A stretch of 64,000 nucleotides of DNA from Fodinibius sp051746985 (GCA_051746985.1 JBNJFP010000002.1:1-64000), one strand, 5' to 3'; shown: positions 35,508 through 44,712, numbered from the stretch's first letter. Numbers and translations: made by a program. Notes: generated from the letters alone by a model not told the origin.

Positions 35508-37430
35508 CTATTTCCAACAATAGGTCTCATTTTTGGATACCACTTTCTGCTCGCGCATTAAATATCCCACTATTTTTTGAGCTTTCTCTTTAGCCCAGCC
35601 CAATTTTTTTATTATCTGAGATAGCGTTTTCGGCTCCTCTTCCAATATCTCTTTGATCTGTAGAAGATCCTCCTGAGAAAACATCTCAACATCAGCCTCA
35701 GTACGGAGACAGTTATCACAATGTCCACAGGCTTCCACATCCTCCTCTCCAAAATAATGGCGTATATACTTCTCACGACACCCATCCGTAGAAACATATC
35801 CCTTCATATATTTCAGCTTTTTCAGCAGATTATCGCGATGCTTCTCCAGCTCATCTGTACTCAACGCCAGGGTAGCCTGACGCTCTTCGGTAAGCATCAC
35901 CAGTGGCAGCTCTCCCAACAATTCGAACCGAAGCATATGATCACGATCCTGAAGCACCTGTAGCCCTTTTTTAACCGCATTGGGAGACATCCCCAGCTTT
36001 CGGCGGATGTAATCGAATTCCAGATATTTCATCTTACCAAATGCCTCCCCTCCAAATTGGCGAAAAAGCACATCCAAAAATTCGGCCTTCTGCTGGTTTT
36101 CTGATTCATTAATCTTGTCAAGAATATAATCCTGACTGACAGCAAAATGTATCCCGACTTGCGGGATTATATGTTCATTAAGCTCTATAAGCCCGAGCTG
36201 ATTCAATACATCCAGTGCCGTACGCACTTTCTTATTCGACAACCCCGACCGCTTTTTCAGTGCTTGTATCGAAACCTCTTCCCGCTCTTCCATACCTGAT
36301 CCCACCGCCAGATTTAATTCATCGCACAACACATCATACACCTTTTTCAACTGCTCCCGGCCCGGGTAGGAATTCCTGATGCGTTTTTCGGCAATCACTG
36401 CATCTTCCAGCTTATACAACAGCAGCGGAAAGCTCTCTTCACCGTCACGTCCTGCCCTGCCAGCCTCCTGATAATAAGACTCCAGCGAATAGGGCATCTC
36501 ATAATGGATCACGTAACGACAATCCGATTTATCGATGCCCATCCCAAAAGCATTAGTCGCCACTACCAGCGGCGTAGTCCCATCGATCCATTCCTGCTGG
36601 ATCTGCTGCCGCTGAGCCCCATCCATCCCAGCATGATAGGCTCGTGTTTTAACCCCAAGCTTTTGCTCAATCTTGTATGAAAGTTCCTCGCAGTTGCGCC
36701 GCGTTCCGCCATATACCAATCCCGAACCACCGGAGGCAGCCCTTTGCACAGCCTGTAAGAGCTTTTGCTCTTTCTGCTGGGTTTCAACCACCCACCACTT
36801 CAAATTCGGTCGTTCAAATCCCTTAGATACAATGACCGCATCGTTCAGCTCTAAATTTTTTTGGATGTCGTCCCTCACCTCGGGCGTTGCTGTGGCCGTC
36901 AGCGCAATCCACGTTACTTCATCAGCAATATCATCAAGAGCAGGACGGATTTCGCGGTAACTTGGTCGAAAATCGTGTCCCCATTCCGAAATACAATGCG
37001 CCTCGTCAATGGCCACGAGATTGATATCCAGTTTGGGCATCTCCGCTTTCCAAAGGTCCGTTTTAAGCCGTTCCGGAGAACAGTACAGCAGATCGTACAT
37101 CCCATTTCGGGCATTGGCAAAACGCTGTTCAATCTCCCACGAGGAAAGCGTACTATTGACAAAAGTTGCCGAAACCCCTCGTTCATTAAGTTGCTCCACC
37201 TGATCCTGCATTAAAGCTACCAGCGGAGATATCACAATCGTCACCCCATCTAAAACCGTAGCCGGCACTTGATAACACAGTGATTTCCCTCCGCCGGTTG
37301 GAAAAAGCACCATCGTATTTTTTCTGTCCAGCACCGCCTCGATCACTTTATCCTGTCCCGGACGAAAAGATGGGAATCCCCAATATTTTTCCAGGGATTG
37401 TTGTGCCTTTTGCAAAAGATGGTCACCCAT
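35508..37430 (-). CDS. recQ: ATP-dependent DNA helicase RecQ
   Basis: 640 residues. Helicase core: FPTGGGKSLCYQVPA (Walker A, Lys49), AIDEAHCISEWGHDFRPSY (DEAH box and aromatic-rich loop), and YYQEAGRAGRDGEES (motif VI). A zinc-binding RecQ-Ct region follows with Cys residues in CREKYIRHYFG and CGHCDNCL. The last about 60 residues are a winged-helix (TLSQIIKKLGWAKEKAQKIV) in place of the HRDC domain of E. coli RecQ, as in many Bacteroidota. It unwinds 3'-5' in recombination and fork repair. Confidence 0.95.
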   Translation of the reverse strand: MGDHLLQKAQQSLEKYWGFPSFRPGQDKVIEAVLDRKNTMVLFPTGGGKSLCYQVPATVLDGVTIVISPLVALMQDQVEQLNERGVSATFVNSTLSSWEIEQRFANARNGMYDLLYCSPERLKTDLWKAEMPKLDINLVAIDEAHCISEWGHDFRPSYREIRPALDDIADEVTWIALTATATPEVRDDIQKNLELNDAVIVSKGFERPNLKWWVVETQQKEQKLLQAVQRAASGGSGLVYGGTRRNCEELSYKIEQKLGVKTRAYHAGMDGAQRQQIQQEWIDGTTPLVVATNAFGMGIDKSDCRYVIHYEMPYSLESYYQEAGRAGRDGEESFPLLLYKLEDAVIAEKRIRNSYPGREQLKKVYDVLCDELNLAVGSGMEEREEVSIQALKKRSGLSNKKVRTALDVLNQLGLIELNEHIIPQVGIHFAVSQDYILDKINESENQQKAEFLDVLFRQFGGEAFGKMKYLEFDYIRRKLGMSPNAVKKGLQVLQDRDHMLRFELLGELPLVMLTEERQATLALSTDELEKHRDNLLKKLKYMKGYVSTDGCREKYIRHYFGEEDVEACGHCDNCLRTEADVEMFSQEDLLQIKEILEEEPKTLSQIIKKLGWAKEKAQKIVGYLMREQKVVSKNETYCWK

Positions 37431-37594
37431 AAATACTGTTCTAAAACATTATTAACATTTTAAACTCGCACACATAAGAACACTGAAGCCTTATTATAGC
37501 GATTTTTCAGACGGAAATTTACCGGGAAAAATGACAAGCTTAAATCAACCTATTCAGTCCCAATATAATCTTCATTACCTGTTGGAATATATTA

Positions 37595-37742
37595 ACTTAG
37601 CGACACCAAAATTCCGGTAAAAACCTCAAAGTAAATACCGAAATAATCATAACCCAAATATCCATTTGTCTTTTTCTCGTAAAACCATAGTTTAGTGGAG
37701 CAATGAAAGAAAACGGAACAAATATCATACGACTTAGCGACA
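37595..37742. repeat. 11-bp direct repeat pair bracketing about 126 bp
   Basis: ACTTAGCGACA occurs at 37595-37605 and at 37732-37742. The segment between is AT-rich. The pair could be a footprint of insertion or excision, or chance. Confidence 0.5.
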
Positions 37743-37894
37743 GTCCATCTGTTGCAGCCCCATCTACGTTCCGCTTTCGCGTACGGCCACGGGCCCTCCG
37801 GGCTCAACAATAACCTTCCTTTCGGAGGGTACACGATTTTGTACCACTCCGTCTAATCACCTACTTCATAAATCCAATATTTTACTCCAGCGGA

Positions 37895-37902
37895 TATCTT
37901 TG
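37895..37902 (+). promoter_or_regulatory. Bacteroidota-type -7 element for the arginine operon
   Basis: TATCTTTG matches TAnnTTTG, 31 bases before the GNAT start codon at 37934, the first gene of the operon. Confidence 0.5.
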
Positions 37903-37933
37903 TCGCTGAATTTTTATTAATCATTGCCGTACG

Positions 37934-38602
37934 ATGGACATTTCAATAACTGTTGCAAATACGACACACCTTTCACTTGCCGAACAGATTTGCGAACTAA
38001 TGAAAAAAGCCGCTCAAAAGCGCGGTACCGGAATTGCTAAACGTGCCCCATCCTATGTCAAGGCAAAAATGAAAGAAGGCAAAGCAGTGGTAGCTGTAGA
38101 TCAGGATGGCGGTCAACTGGCCGGTTTCTGCTACATTGAAAGCTGGGGACATGACAAGTATATCGCCAATTCTGGATTGATTGTGCACCCGCACTATCGC
38201 AAACTCGGACTCGGCCGAAAAATCAAGGAGCGTATTTTTCAGCTTTCCCGCGAAAAATATCCCGATGCCAAAATCTTTGGCATTACCACCAGTATGGCCG
38301 TTATGAAAATCAATTCCGACATGGGATACCGCCCAGTCACTTTTTCGGAGCTGACCCAAGACGAAGAGTTCTGGAAAGGCTGCCAAAGCTGTCCCAACTA
38401 CGATATTCTCACCAGCGAAGACCGCAAAGACTGCCTGTGTACCGGCATGTTATACGATCCCGAAAAGAAACAAGATAACGCTGAAAAGCAGGATGAATCC
38501 AACCAAAAAGCCCGGCGCTGGGAAAAGTTCAAGCGATCTGTGCGACTCCAGAAAATCAATATCGAACGCAAAACGAAATCCATTTTCAATTTTAAAAATT
38601 AA
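37934..38602 (+). CDS. GNAT acetyltransferase, probable N-acylglutamate synthase of the arginine operon
   Basis: 222 residues. The acyl-CoA-binding motif is YRKLGLGRKI (88-97) after SGLIVHPH, typical of GNAT. A four-Cys cluster, C150xxC153 and C167xC169, lies after FWKGCQSCP and could bind metal. The C-terminal 45 residues are highly basic and Lys/Gln-rich. It is the first gene of the arginine operon, 6 bases before argG, and no argA or argJ is present, so it is the best candidate to acylate glutamate at the start of the pathway. Whether the acyl group is acetyl or succinyl is open. Comparable GNATs precede argG in other Bacteroidota (from memory). Confidence 0.75.
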   Translation: MDISITVANTTHLSLAEQICELMKKAAQKRGTGIAKRAPSYVKAKMKEGKAVVAVDQDGGQLAGFCYIESWGHDKYIANSGLIVHPHYRKLGLGRKIKERIFQLSREKYPDAKIFGITTSMAVMKINSDMGYRPVTFSELTQDEEFWKGCQSCPNYDILTSEDRKDCLCTGMLYDPEKKQDNAEKQDESNQKARRWEKFKRSVRLQKINIERKTKSIFNFKN

Positions 38603-38608
38603 ATCCAA

Positions 38609-39805
38609 ATGAGCTCGAAGAAGAAAATTGTACTGGCATTCAGCGGGGGACTCGATACCTCGTACTGTGTGCCTTATCTCAAGCAAACGTACAACGCCAA
38701 AATTCATACCGTACTGGTTAATACCGGGGGATTTTCTGATAATGAATTATCCGACACCAAAGCCCATGCATTTAATTTGGGTGCCGACACCCATCAAACG
38801 CTGGAGCAAACCTCGGACTTTTACCAGAAGGTCATCAAATTCCTGATTTTCGGAAACGTCCTAAAAAACGACACCTACCCCCTTTCAGTAAGTTCTGAAC
38901 GCGTTTTTCAGGCAGTGGCTATCGCCAAATACGCCCAGAAAATTGGCGCCGATGCCATCGCTCACGGCAGCACCGGAGCGGGCAACGATCAGGTGCGTTT
39001 CGACTTGGTGTTCAACATCATTGCCCCTGATTTAGATATTATTACCCCTATTCGTGACCAACAGCTATCGCGAGAGCAAGAAGTAGATTTTTTACAGCAA
39101 AACGGATTCGATTTCGACTGGGCAGAATCCAAATATTCCATCAACAAAGGACTCTGGGGTACAAGCGTGGGTGGCGCCGAAACGCTGACTTCTGACCAGC
39201 CACTTCCTGAGGAAGCCTGGCCCAGTCAACTCGAAAAAAAGGACTCAGAATCAATCGAAATAGAATTTAAAAACGGGGAACCCACTGCACTCAACGGTGA
39301 GAAACTTGCGCCAGTAAATCTGATCCAAAAACTGGATGAAATTGCATCAGAGTATGCGATCGGACGTGATATTCATGTCGGTGATACCATTATCGGCATC
39401 AAAGGTCGCGTGGGATTCGAAGCCGCAGCTCCGCTTATTTTGATCAACGCCCACAAGCACCTTGAAAAACACGTACTTGCCAAGTGGCAGATCCACTGGA
39501 AAGATCAACTTGCGGACTGGTACGGCATGATGCTGCACGAGGGGCAATATCTTGATCCGGTGATGCGAAACATCGAACATTTTTTGATGGATACGCAGTC
39601 GAATGTAAGTGGAAAAGTGTCACTGCAACTTCATCCCTATCGCTTCGAAATTGATGGCATAAGTTCACCCAACGACCTAATGAACGCTAAGTTCGGTGAT
39701 TATGGCGAAATGAACAAAGCCTGGAGCGGTCAGGACGTCAAAGGTTTTTCCAAGATTCTATCCAACCAAATTAATATTCATCAATCGGTAAACAATCATG
39801 ATTAG
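38609..39805 (+). CDS. argG: Argininosuccinate synthase
   Basis: 398 residues. The N-type PP-loop is VLAFSGGLDTSYCVPYL (about 7-23), and AHGSTGAGNDQVRFDL binds the citrulline and aspartate side. It joins citrulline and aspartate with ATP to form argininosuccinate. The sequence is of the group found in Bacteroidota arginine operons. It overlaps argC by 8 bases. Confidence 0.95.
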   Translation: MSSKKKIVLAFSGGLDTSYCVPYLKQTYNAKIHTVLVNTGGFSDNELSDTKAHAFNLGADTHQTLEQTSDFYQKVIKFLIFGNVLKNDTYPLSVSSERVFQAVAIAKYAQKIGADAIAHGSTGAGNDQVRFDLVFNIIAPDLDIITPIRDQQLSREQEVDFLQQNGFDFDWAESKYSINKGLWGTSVGGAETLTSDQPLPEEAWPSQLEKKDSESIEIEFKNGEPTALNGEKLAPVNLIQKLDEIASEYAIGRDIHVGDTIIGIKGRVGFEAAAPLILINAHKHLEKHVLAKWQIHWKDQLADWYGMMLHEGQYLDPVMRNIEHFLMDTQSNVSGKVSLQLHPYRFEIDGISSPNDLMNAKFGDYGEMNKAWSGQDVKGFSKILSNQINIHQSVNNHD

Positions 39806-40772
39806 CGCAGGAATTGTAGGTGGATCAGGATACACAGCCGGTGAACTGATTCGCCTGCTGCTCGGGCATCCCAAAACGGCAATTGATTTTGTATTCAGTA
39901 CCAGCCGCGCCGGTGAGCCTGTTTCATCAGTGCATCGCGACTTACTGGGAGATACAAATCTCACATTCAGCTCGGAAATAAATCCCGATATCGATGTGCT
40001 GTTTCTCTGCACGGGACATGGAAATTCTACGGAAGTATTACAAAAACATTCGGTATCTGAAACGACAAAAATCATCGATTTAAGTCGTGATTTCAGACTC
40101 TCTGGTAGCAACACATTCAACGACCGAAAATTTATTTACGGCCTGCCCGAGCTCCAGAAAGATAAAATTTCAGAGGCCGAAAATACTGCCAATCCCGGCT
40201 GTTTTGCGACGGCCATCCAGCTGGCGCTGCTGCCGCTGGCAAAGGCATCAGCACTGAAAAACGACGTGCATATTCACGGAATCACCGGGGCTACGGGAGC
40301 GGGCAGTTCGCTGCGCGACACCACACATTTCAGCTGGCGCGACAATAACATTTCGATTTATAAGGCGCTCGATCACCAGCATGTAGGGGAAGTCACCCAG
40401 AGTCTAATTCAGCTATCAGATTTTGATTCCCAGCTTAATTTTATTCCCGTGCGCGGCAATTTCAGCAGGGGCATTTTTATATCTGCATACACCAAAAGCG
40501 ATCTCTCCTTGGAGCAAGCTAATTCTCTATATATGGATTTTTATGCGAACGACCCCTTCACGCATCTCAGCGATAAGCCGCTGCACCTGAAACAGGTTGT
40601 AAATACTAATAACTGCTTGGTTCATCTTCAGAAAAAAGACGGCAAGCTGTTGGTCACCAGCATCATTGACAATTTACTGAAAGGCGCCTCAGGGCAGGCA
40701 CTGCAAAACATGAATCTCGCTTTTGGTATAAACGAAAAATCCGGACTTCAACTCAAAGCCACCTATTTTTAA
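39798..40772 (+). CDS. argC: N-acetyl-gamma-glutamyl-phosphate reductase
   Basis: 324 residues. NADP motif GIVGGSGYTAGELIRLLLGH (5-24) and the catalytic Cys135 in TANPGCFATAIQLALLPL. It reduces N-acylglutamyl phosphate to the semialdehyde. The start overlaps the end of argG by 8 bases and the stop is one base before argD, so translation is likely coupled. If the operon uses succinylated intermediates the substrate would be the N-succinyl form; the sequence alone does not tell. Confidence 0.95.
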   Translation: MISAGIVGGSGYTAGELIRLLLGHPKTAIDFVFSTSRAGEPVSSVHRDLLGDTNLTFSSEINPDIDVLFLCTGHGNSTEVLQKHSVSETTKIIDLSRDFRLSGSNTFNDRKFIYGLPELQKDKISEAENTANPGCFATAIQLALLPLAKASALKNDVHIHGITGATGAGSSLRDTTHFSWRDNNISIYKALDHQHVGEVTQSLIQLSDFDSQLNFIPVRGNFSRGIFISAYTKSDLSLEQANSLYMDFYANDPFTHLSDKPLHLKQVVNTNNCLVHLQKKDGKLLVTSIIDNLLKGASGQALQNMNLAFGINEKSGLQLKATYF

Positions 40773-40773
40773 T

Positions 40774-41913
40774 ATGAAAATTTTAGATGTTTATCCCCTT
40801 TTGGACCTGGAACCTGTAAAAGCACAAGGCAGTTATGTGTTTTGTGATGACGGAAAAAAATATCTCGATTTTTACGGTGGACACGCGGTAATATCGATCG
40901 GGCATTCGCATCCACATTACGTTAATAAAATTTCTGCTCAGCTAAATGATTTAGGATTTTATTCCAACTCGGTTCAGAATCCCCTGCAAAAAAAATTAGC
41001 CACAAAGCTCGGTGAACTTTCCGGTTATGAGGATTATCAGCTTTTTCTCTGTAATTCTGGAGCAGAGGCCGTGGAAAACGCGCTTAAAATGGCCTCCTTT
41101 CATACCGGGAAATCCAAAGTAGTTTCCTTCAAAAAAGCCTTTCACGGACGTACGACCTCTGCCCTAAGCATCACCGATAAAGATGCGTACACCGCCCCGA
41201 TTAACGAGGGTGGAGAAGTCGTTTTCCTGGAGATGAACGACTTTGAAAGTCTGCAATCCGAAATTGCCGGCGGGGATGTTTGTGCTGTTGTGCTGGAACC
41301 CATACAGGGCATTGGTGGGATCCGTATTTTCGAGGATACTTTTCTAAAGAACGTCAGCGAGCTATGCACAGCACATGATGTCGCCTTAATCTGCGACGAA
41401 ATTCAGTCGGGATTCGGACGCACCGGCAAATTTTTTGCACACCAGCATGCTGGTATTACACCCGATATTGTCACCACGGCTAAAGGAATGGGCAACGGAT
41501 TTCCTGTCGCTGGCACTATTCTTAGTCCCGATTTCGAAGCCAAACACGGCCGACTCGGCTCCACCTTCGGGGGCAACCATCTTGCCTGTGCCGCCGCGAC
41601 CGCGGTGCTCGAAGTGCTCGAAAACGAAGAGCTGGTTCGCAATTCCGCAAACATCGGCCACCAGCTAATGGAAAGGTTGTCCATTCTTCATGCCATTAAA
41701 GAAGTACGTGGACGCGGGCTAATGATCGGGCTTGAATTCCCATTTCCCATCAAAGAACTGCGACAAATACTGATCCAGGAACAGCAGGTAATTACCGGTG
41801 TTTCCTCCAATCCCAACGTACTCCGGCTGCTACCACCACTGTCGATTACTACCAACGAAGTGGATCAATTTATAAACGCAATAAAGAACGTTTTAAAACA
41901 GCACCAACTATGA
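40774..41913 (+). CDS. argD: N-acylornithine aminotransferase
   Basis: 379-residue class III aminotransferase. FLCNSGAEAVENALKMA (91-107), ICDEIQSGFGRTGKFF, and the PLP lysine Lys237 in TTAKGMGNGFPVAGT. It converts the N-acylglutamate semialdehyde to N-acylornithine. The same class of enzyme often also serves as DapC in lysine synthesis, for which no separate gene lies in the dap block here. It overlaps the next gene by 4 bases (ATGA). Confidence 0.94.
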   Translation: MKILDVYPLLDLEPVKAQGSYVFCDDGKKYLDFYGGHAVISIGHSHPHYVNKISAQLNDLGFYSNSVQNPLQKKLATKLGELSGYEDYQLFLCNSGAEAVENALKMASFHTGKSKVVSFKKAFHGRTTSALSITDKDAYTAPINEGGEVVFLEMNDFESLQSEIAGGDVCAVVLEPIQGIGGIRIFEDTFLKNVSELCTAHDVALICDEIQSGFGRTGKFFAHQHAGITPDIVTTAKGMGNGFPVAGTILSPDFEAKHGRLGSTFGGNHLACAAATAVLEVLENEELVRNSANIGHQLMERLSILHAIKEVRGRGLMIGLEFPFPIKELRQILIQEQQVITGVSSNPNVLRLLPPLSITTNEVDQFINAIKNVLKQHQL

Positions 41914-42845
41914 ATAATTTTACATCTGTCAGCGATGTCGCCAATCCCCAAAAGCTTATCCAGCAAGTGTTGGATATCAAAAATAACAGTTCCAAATCAG
42001 TGCTTGGAAAAGGAATGAGCCTGGCACTCATTTTCTTCAATCCCAGCTTGCGGACACGGATGAGCACCCAAAAAGCGGCCCAAAATCTGGGGATGGATGT
42101 CACCGTGATGAATATCAACGGGGAAGCCTGGAATATCGAATTTGAAGACGGTACAGTGATGAACGGATCGACCCAGGAACACATTAAAGATGCCGTAGAA
42201 GTGATCAGCGGCTACTGTGATGTGATGGGAGTGCGAACGTTTGCGGGACTCGAAAACCGCCAGGAAGACTACGAGGAAAAAGTACTTAGCAGTTTTCTGA
42301 ACTATTCTTCGGTCCCGGTTATTAGCCTCGAATCGGCTACGCGTCACCCGCTGCAGTCGCTCACGGACATGGCGACCATTTCCGAAAGTAAAATCAAGCA
42401 TCCAAAAGTAGTATTAAGCTGGGCTCCCCATCCCAAAAAGTTGCCCCAGGCCGTTGCCAATTCATTCTTAGAATGGATTGCCCAAACCGATGCTGAGATC
42501 ACACTGACGCATCCCGAAGGATATGAACTCAGCAAACAGTTCACCGATGGCATCCCGACGACCCATAATCAAGAAGAAGCCTTTGAAGATGCCGATTTTA
42601 TTTACACAAAAAATTGGTCGAGCTGCTCAAGATATGGACAAACACCTCAGGTCGAGAAGAACTGGATGATTACTGCAGAAAAAATGAATCTGACAAATAA
42701 TGGAAAATTTATGCACTGCCTTCCGATCCGCAGAAATGTAGTGGCCACTGATGATGTGATTGATGAATCTTTGGTTTATGAACAGGCTAAAAACAGAGAA
42801 TATGCAGCACAGGCTGTACTTCAAAATATTTTGGGGGTGTTATAA
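41910..42845 (+). CDS. argF': N-acylornithine carbamoyltransferase (N-acetyl- or N-succinyl-ornithine)
   Basis: 311 residues. The carbamoyl-phosphate motif is FFNPSLRTRMSTQ (42-54, in place of the STRT of normal OTCases), followed by VISLESATRHPLQSLTD and FMHCLPIRRN. This is the AOTC/SOTC family, which carbamoylates N-acylornithine and so makes N-acylcitrulline. The HPLQ motif and overall sequence resemble the Bacteroides enzyme. At the reported specificity position (Pro90 in B. fragilis SOTC, Glu92 in Xanthomonas AOTC, from memory) this protein has Gln89 in NGSTQEH. Substrate therefore remains uncertain. It overlaps argD by 4 bases and argB by 1. Confidence 0.93.
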   Translation: MNNFTSVSDVANPQKLIQQVLDIKNNSSKSVLGKGMSLALIFFNPSLRTRMSTQKAAQNLGMDVTVMNINGEAWNIEFEDGTVMNGSTQEHIKDAVEVISGYCDVMGVRTFAGLENRQEDYEEKVLSSFLNYSSVPVISLESATRHPLQSLTDMATISESKIKHPKVVLSWAPHPKKLPQAVANSFLEWIAQTDAEITLTHPEGYELSKQFTDGIPTTHNQEEAFEDADFIYTKNWSSCSRYGQTPQVEKNWMITAEKMNLTNNGKFMHCLPIRRNVVATDDVIDESLVYEQAKNREYAAQAVLQNILGVL

Positions 42846-43621
42846 TGGATATCCTTCAAATTGTTAAAATCGGCGGAAGTATCGCCAACAGCACCCATAA
42901 GCTGGATGAATTTCTGGAGTATTTTACTACGCTCGACGCTCCCAAGATATTGGTCCACGGGGGCGGAAGTGCAGCTTCGAATCTGTGTAACGAACTGGAT
43001 ATTCCCATCCAAATGACCAACGGCAGACGCATCACCGACGAGCCGGCGCTCGAGGTTGCCGTGATGGTTTACGCGGGCCTGATCAACAAAAAAATTGTGG
43101 CGAAACTTCAGGGGCAATCGACTAACGCCCTGGGGCTTTCGGGTTCGGATCTGAATATCATTCCCGCAAAAAAACGAACCGGCACTGAGATTGATTATGG
43201 TTTTGTTGGCGATATAAATGCCGAATCCGTCAACACCTATTTTATCAGGCGACTGCTGGACGAGCAGATCGTGCCCATTTTTACGGCGATCACGCATGAT
43301 ACTGAAGGTCAGTTGCTGAATACCAATGCCGATACTATTGCCTCTACCCTGGCCGTGGCACTTTCTGAAAAATATGAAGTAGAGCTCACCTACTGCTTTG
43401 AAAAACAGGGCGTTCTCCGGAATGTTGAAGATGATAGTTCTTGGATTCCCGAACTGAGTCAGCAAGAGTTTTTTGAGCTAAAACGCAACGAGGTTATTCA
43501 CGAGGGAATGATTCCCAAACTCGATACTGCCTTCGAGGCCCTGAATAAGAACGTGCAGCACGTGCATATCAAGCACGCCGAAAATCTACTAAACGACACC
43601 GGAACAGCACTCTCGTTATGA
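42845..43621 (+). CDS. argB: N-acylglutamate kinase
   Basis: 258 residues of the amino acid kinase family. KIGGSIANS at the N-terminus and VHGGGSAASNLCNELD for phosphate binding. GRRITDEPALEVAVMVYAG is the glutamate-side block. It phosphorylates N-acylglutamate. There is no N-terminal extension of the kind linked to arginine feedback in some homologues, so feedback may act elsewhere. It overlaps argF' by one base and the deacylase by four. Confidence 0.94.
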   Translation: MDILQIVKIGGSIANSTHKLDEFLEYFTTLDAPKILVHGGGSAASNLCNELDIPIQMTNGRRITDEPALEVAVMVYAGLINKKIVAKLQGQSTNALGLSGSDLNIIPAKKRTGTEIDYGFVGDINAESVNTYFIRRLLDEQIVPIFTAITHDTEGQLLNTNADTIASTLAVALSEKYEVELTYCFEKQGVLRNVEDDSSWIPELSQQEFFELKRNEVIHEGMIPKLDTAFEALNKNVQHVHIKHAENLLNDTGTALSL

Positions 43622-44679
43622 ATCAGAATCAACTTTACAAAAACAGCCTCGAACTTTTAAAGAAGCTTATCGCTACGCCCTCTTTTTCGAAGAAAGAGAA
43701 CCATACAGCAGACATTCTACAACAGTTTTTTAAGGACAAGAACATCCCCATAAAACGACATAAAAATAATATCTGGGTGACCAATAAATCTTTTGATGAA
43801 GATAAACCTACTATTTTGCTGAATTCTCATCACGATACCGTTAAGCCAAATTCGGGCTATACAAGAGATCCATTTACCCCAGTCGTCAAAGATGGAAAAC
43901 TTTTTGGCTTGGGATCGAATGATGCCGGAGGGGCTTTGACTTCGCTCATTGCTGCTTTCATCTATTTTTATCCGAAGAGAAATCTGAATTACAATCTCGT
44001 TTTTGCGGCATCCGCTGAAGAGGAAATTTCAGGAGATAACGGTATTGTTTCCATACTGGATAAAATCTCCGAGATCGACTGTGCCATTGTCGGTGAACCC
44101 ACAGAAATGCGGATGGCGGTTGCAGAAAAGGGATTGATGGTGCTCGACTGTACTACCCAGGGCATCAGCGGACATGCGGCACGCAACGAAGGTAAAAATG
44201 CGATTTATAAGGCAGTGCAGGAAATTGAATGGTTCCGCAATTTTGAATTCCAAGAAGAGTCCGAAATGCTGGGACCAATAAAAATGACCGTAACAAAAGT
44301 TCAAGCAGGCAGCAAGCACAATATCGTACCTGATGCCTGTAACTTTACGGTAGATGTACGCAGTACCGATGCTTACTCTAATAAGGAAATTCTTAACATC
44401 ATTAATAAGAATACTGCAGCAGTAGTCCAGCCCCGATCGACTCGACTAAATCCTTCGTTTATACCCCCAGATCATCCTGTTGTAAAAGCGGGAAAACGCT
44501 TGGGTTTCGAACATTACGGATCACCAACCCTCTCTGATCAGGCTTTAATGTCGGTACCATCTCTTAAAATCGGTCCGGGCAAATCGTCCCGTTCGCATAC
44601 CGCAGATGAATTTATTCGGTTGGATGAACTTGAGGAGGGAATTGAAATTTACATACAATTATTACGTAAAATTCTATAA
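43618..44679 (+). CDS. argE: M20 family deacylase, probable N-acylcitrulline/N-acylornithine deacylase
   Basis: 353 residues of the M20 metallopeptidase family. Metal-binding blocks: LLNSHHDTVKPNSGY (His, Asp), GLGSNDAGGAL and AASAEEEISG (Glu-Glu), and VGEPTEMRMAVAEKG. A dimerisation domain (about 170-275) includes ISGHAARNEGKNAIYKA. In an operon with an N-acylornithine carbamoyltransferase its natural substrate should be N-acylcitrulline, giving citrulline for ArgG. The gene symbol is by function rather than close identity to E. coli ArgE. It starts 4 bases before the argB stop. A dispersed palindromic repeat follows it. Confidence 0.88.
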   Translation: MNQNQLYKNSLELLKKLIATPSFSKKENHTADILQQFFKDKNIPIKRHKNNIWVTNKSFDEDKPTILLNSHHDTVKPNSGYTRDPFTPVVKDGKLFGLGSNDAGGALTSLIAAFIYFYPKRNLNYNLVFAASAEEEISGDNGIVSILDKISEIDCAIVGEPTEMRMAVAEKGLMVLDCTTQGISGHAARNEGKNAIYKAVQEIEWFRNFEFQEESEMLGPIKMTVTKVQAGSKHNIVPDACNFTVDVRSTDAYSNKEILNIINKNTAAVVQPRSTRLNPSFIPPDHPVVKAGKRLGFEHYGSPTLSDQALMSVPSLKIGPGKSSRSHTADEFIRLDELEEGIEIYIQLLRKIL

Positions 44680-44681
44680 TA

Positions 44682-44712
44682 AACAGATCCTGAAACGAGT
44701 TCAGGATGACAC
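44682..44712. repeat. Dispersed palindromic repeat between argE and argH
   Basis: 31 bases identical to 51998-52028. The core ATCCTGAAACGAGTTCAGGAT forms an 8-bp stem with a 5-base loop. See also 47775-47800 and 51968-52028. Confidence 0.9.

Larger units (their letters stand above)
37431..37933. other. Gene-free stretch with GC-rich hairpins and a direct repeat
   Basis: 503 bases without a convincing gene. Read on minus, 37750-37830 is GC-rich and contains three compact hairpins, two with GAAA loops (CGC-GAAA-GCG and TCC-GAAA-GGA) and one GCCC-GGA-GGGC, unlike the AT-rich flanks. An 80-codon minus frame (37592-37834) passes through it but resembles no protein. The right end holds a -7 promoter match for the arginine operon. 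It may be a mobile-element remnant or structured RNA. Confidence 0.4.

Noticed and set aside
37750..37830. tRNA gene in the GC-rich patch
   Set aside because: No cloverleaf: the hairpins have GAAA loops and spacing does not allow D, anticodon and T arms or the TTC loop.
37592..37834. Minus-strand 80-codon frame between recQ and the arginine operon
   Set aside because: Sequence is not protein-like (clusters of W, P, R from the GC-rich hairpins, then AT-rich), with no start context. Kept only as part of the gene-free stretch.
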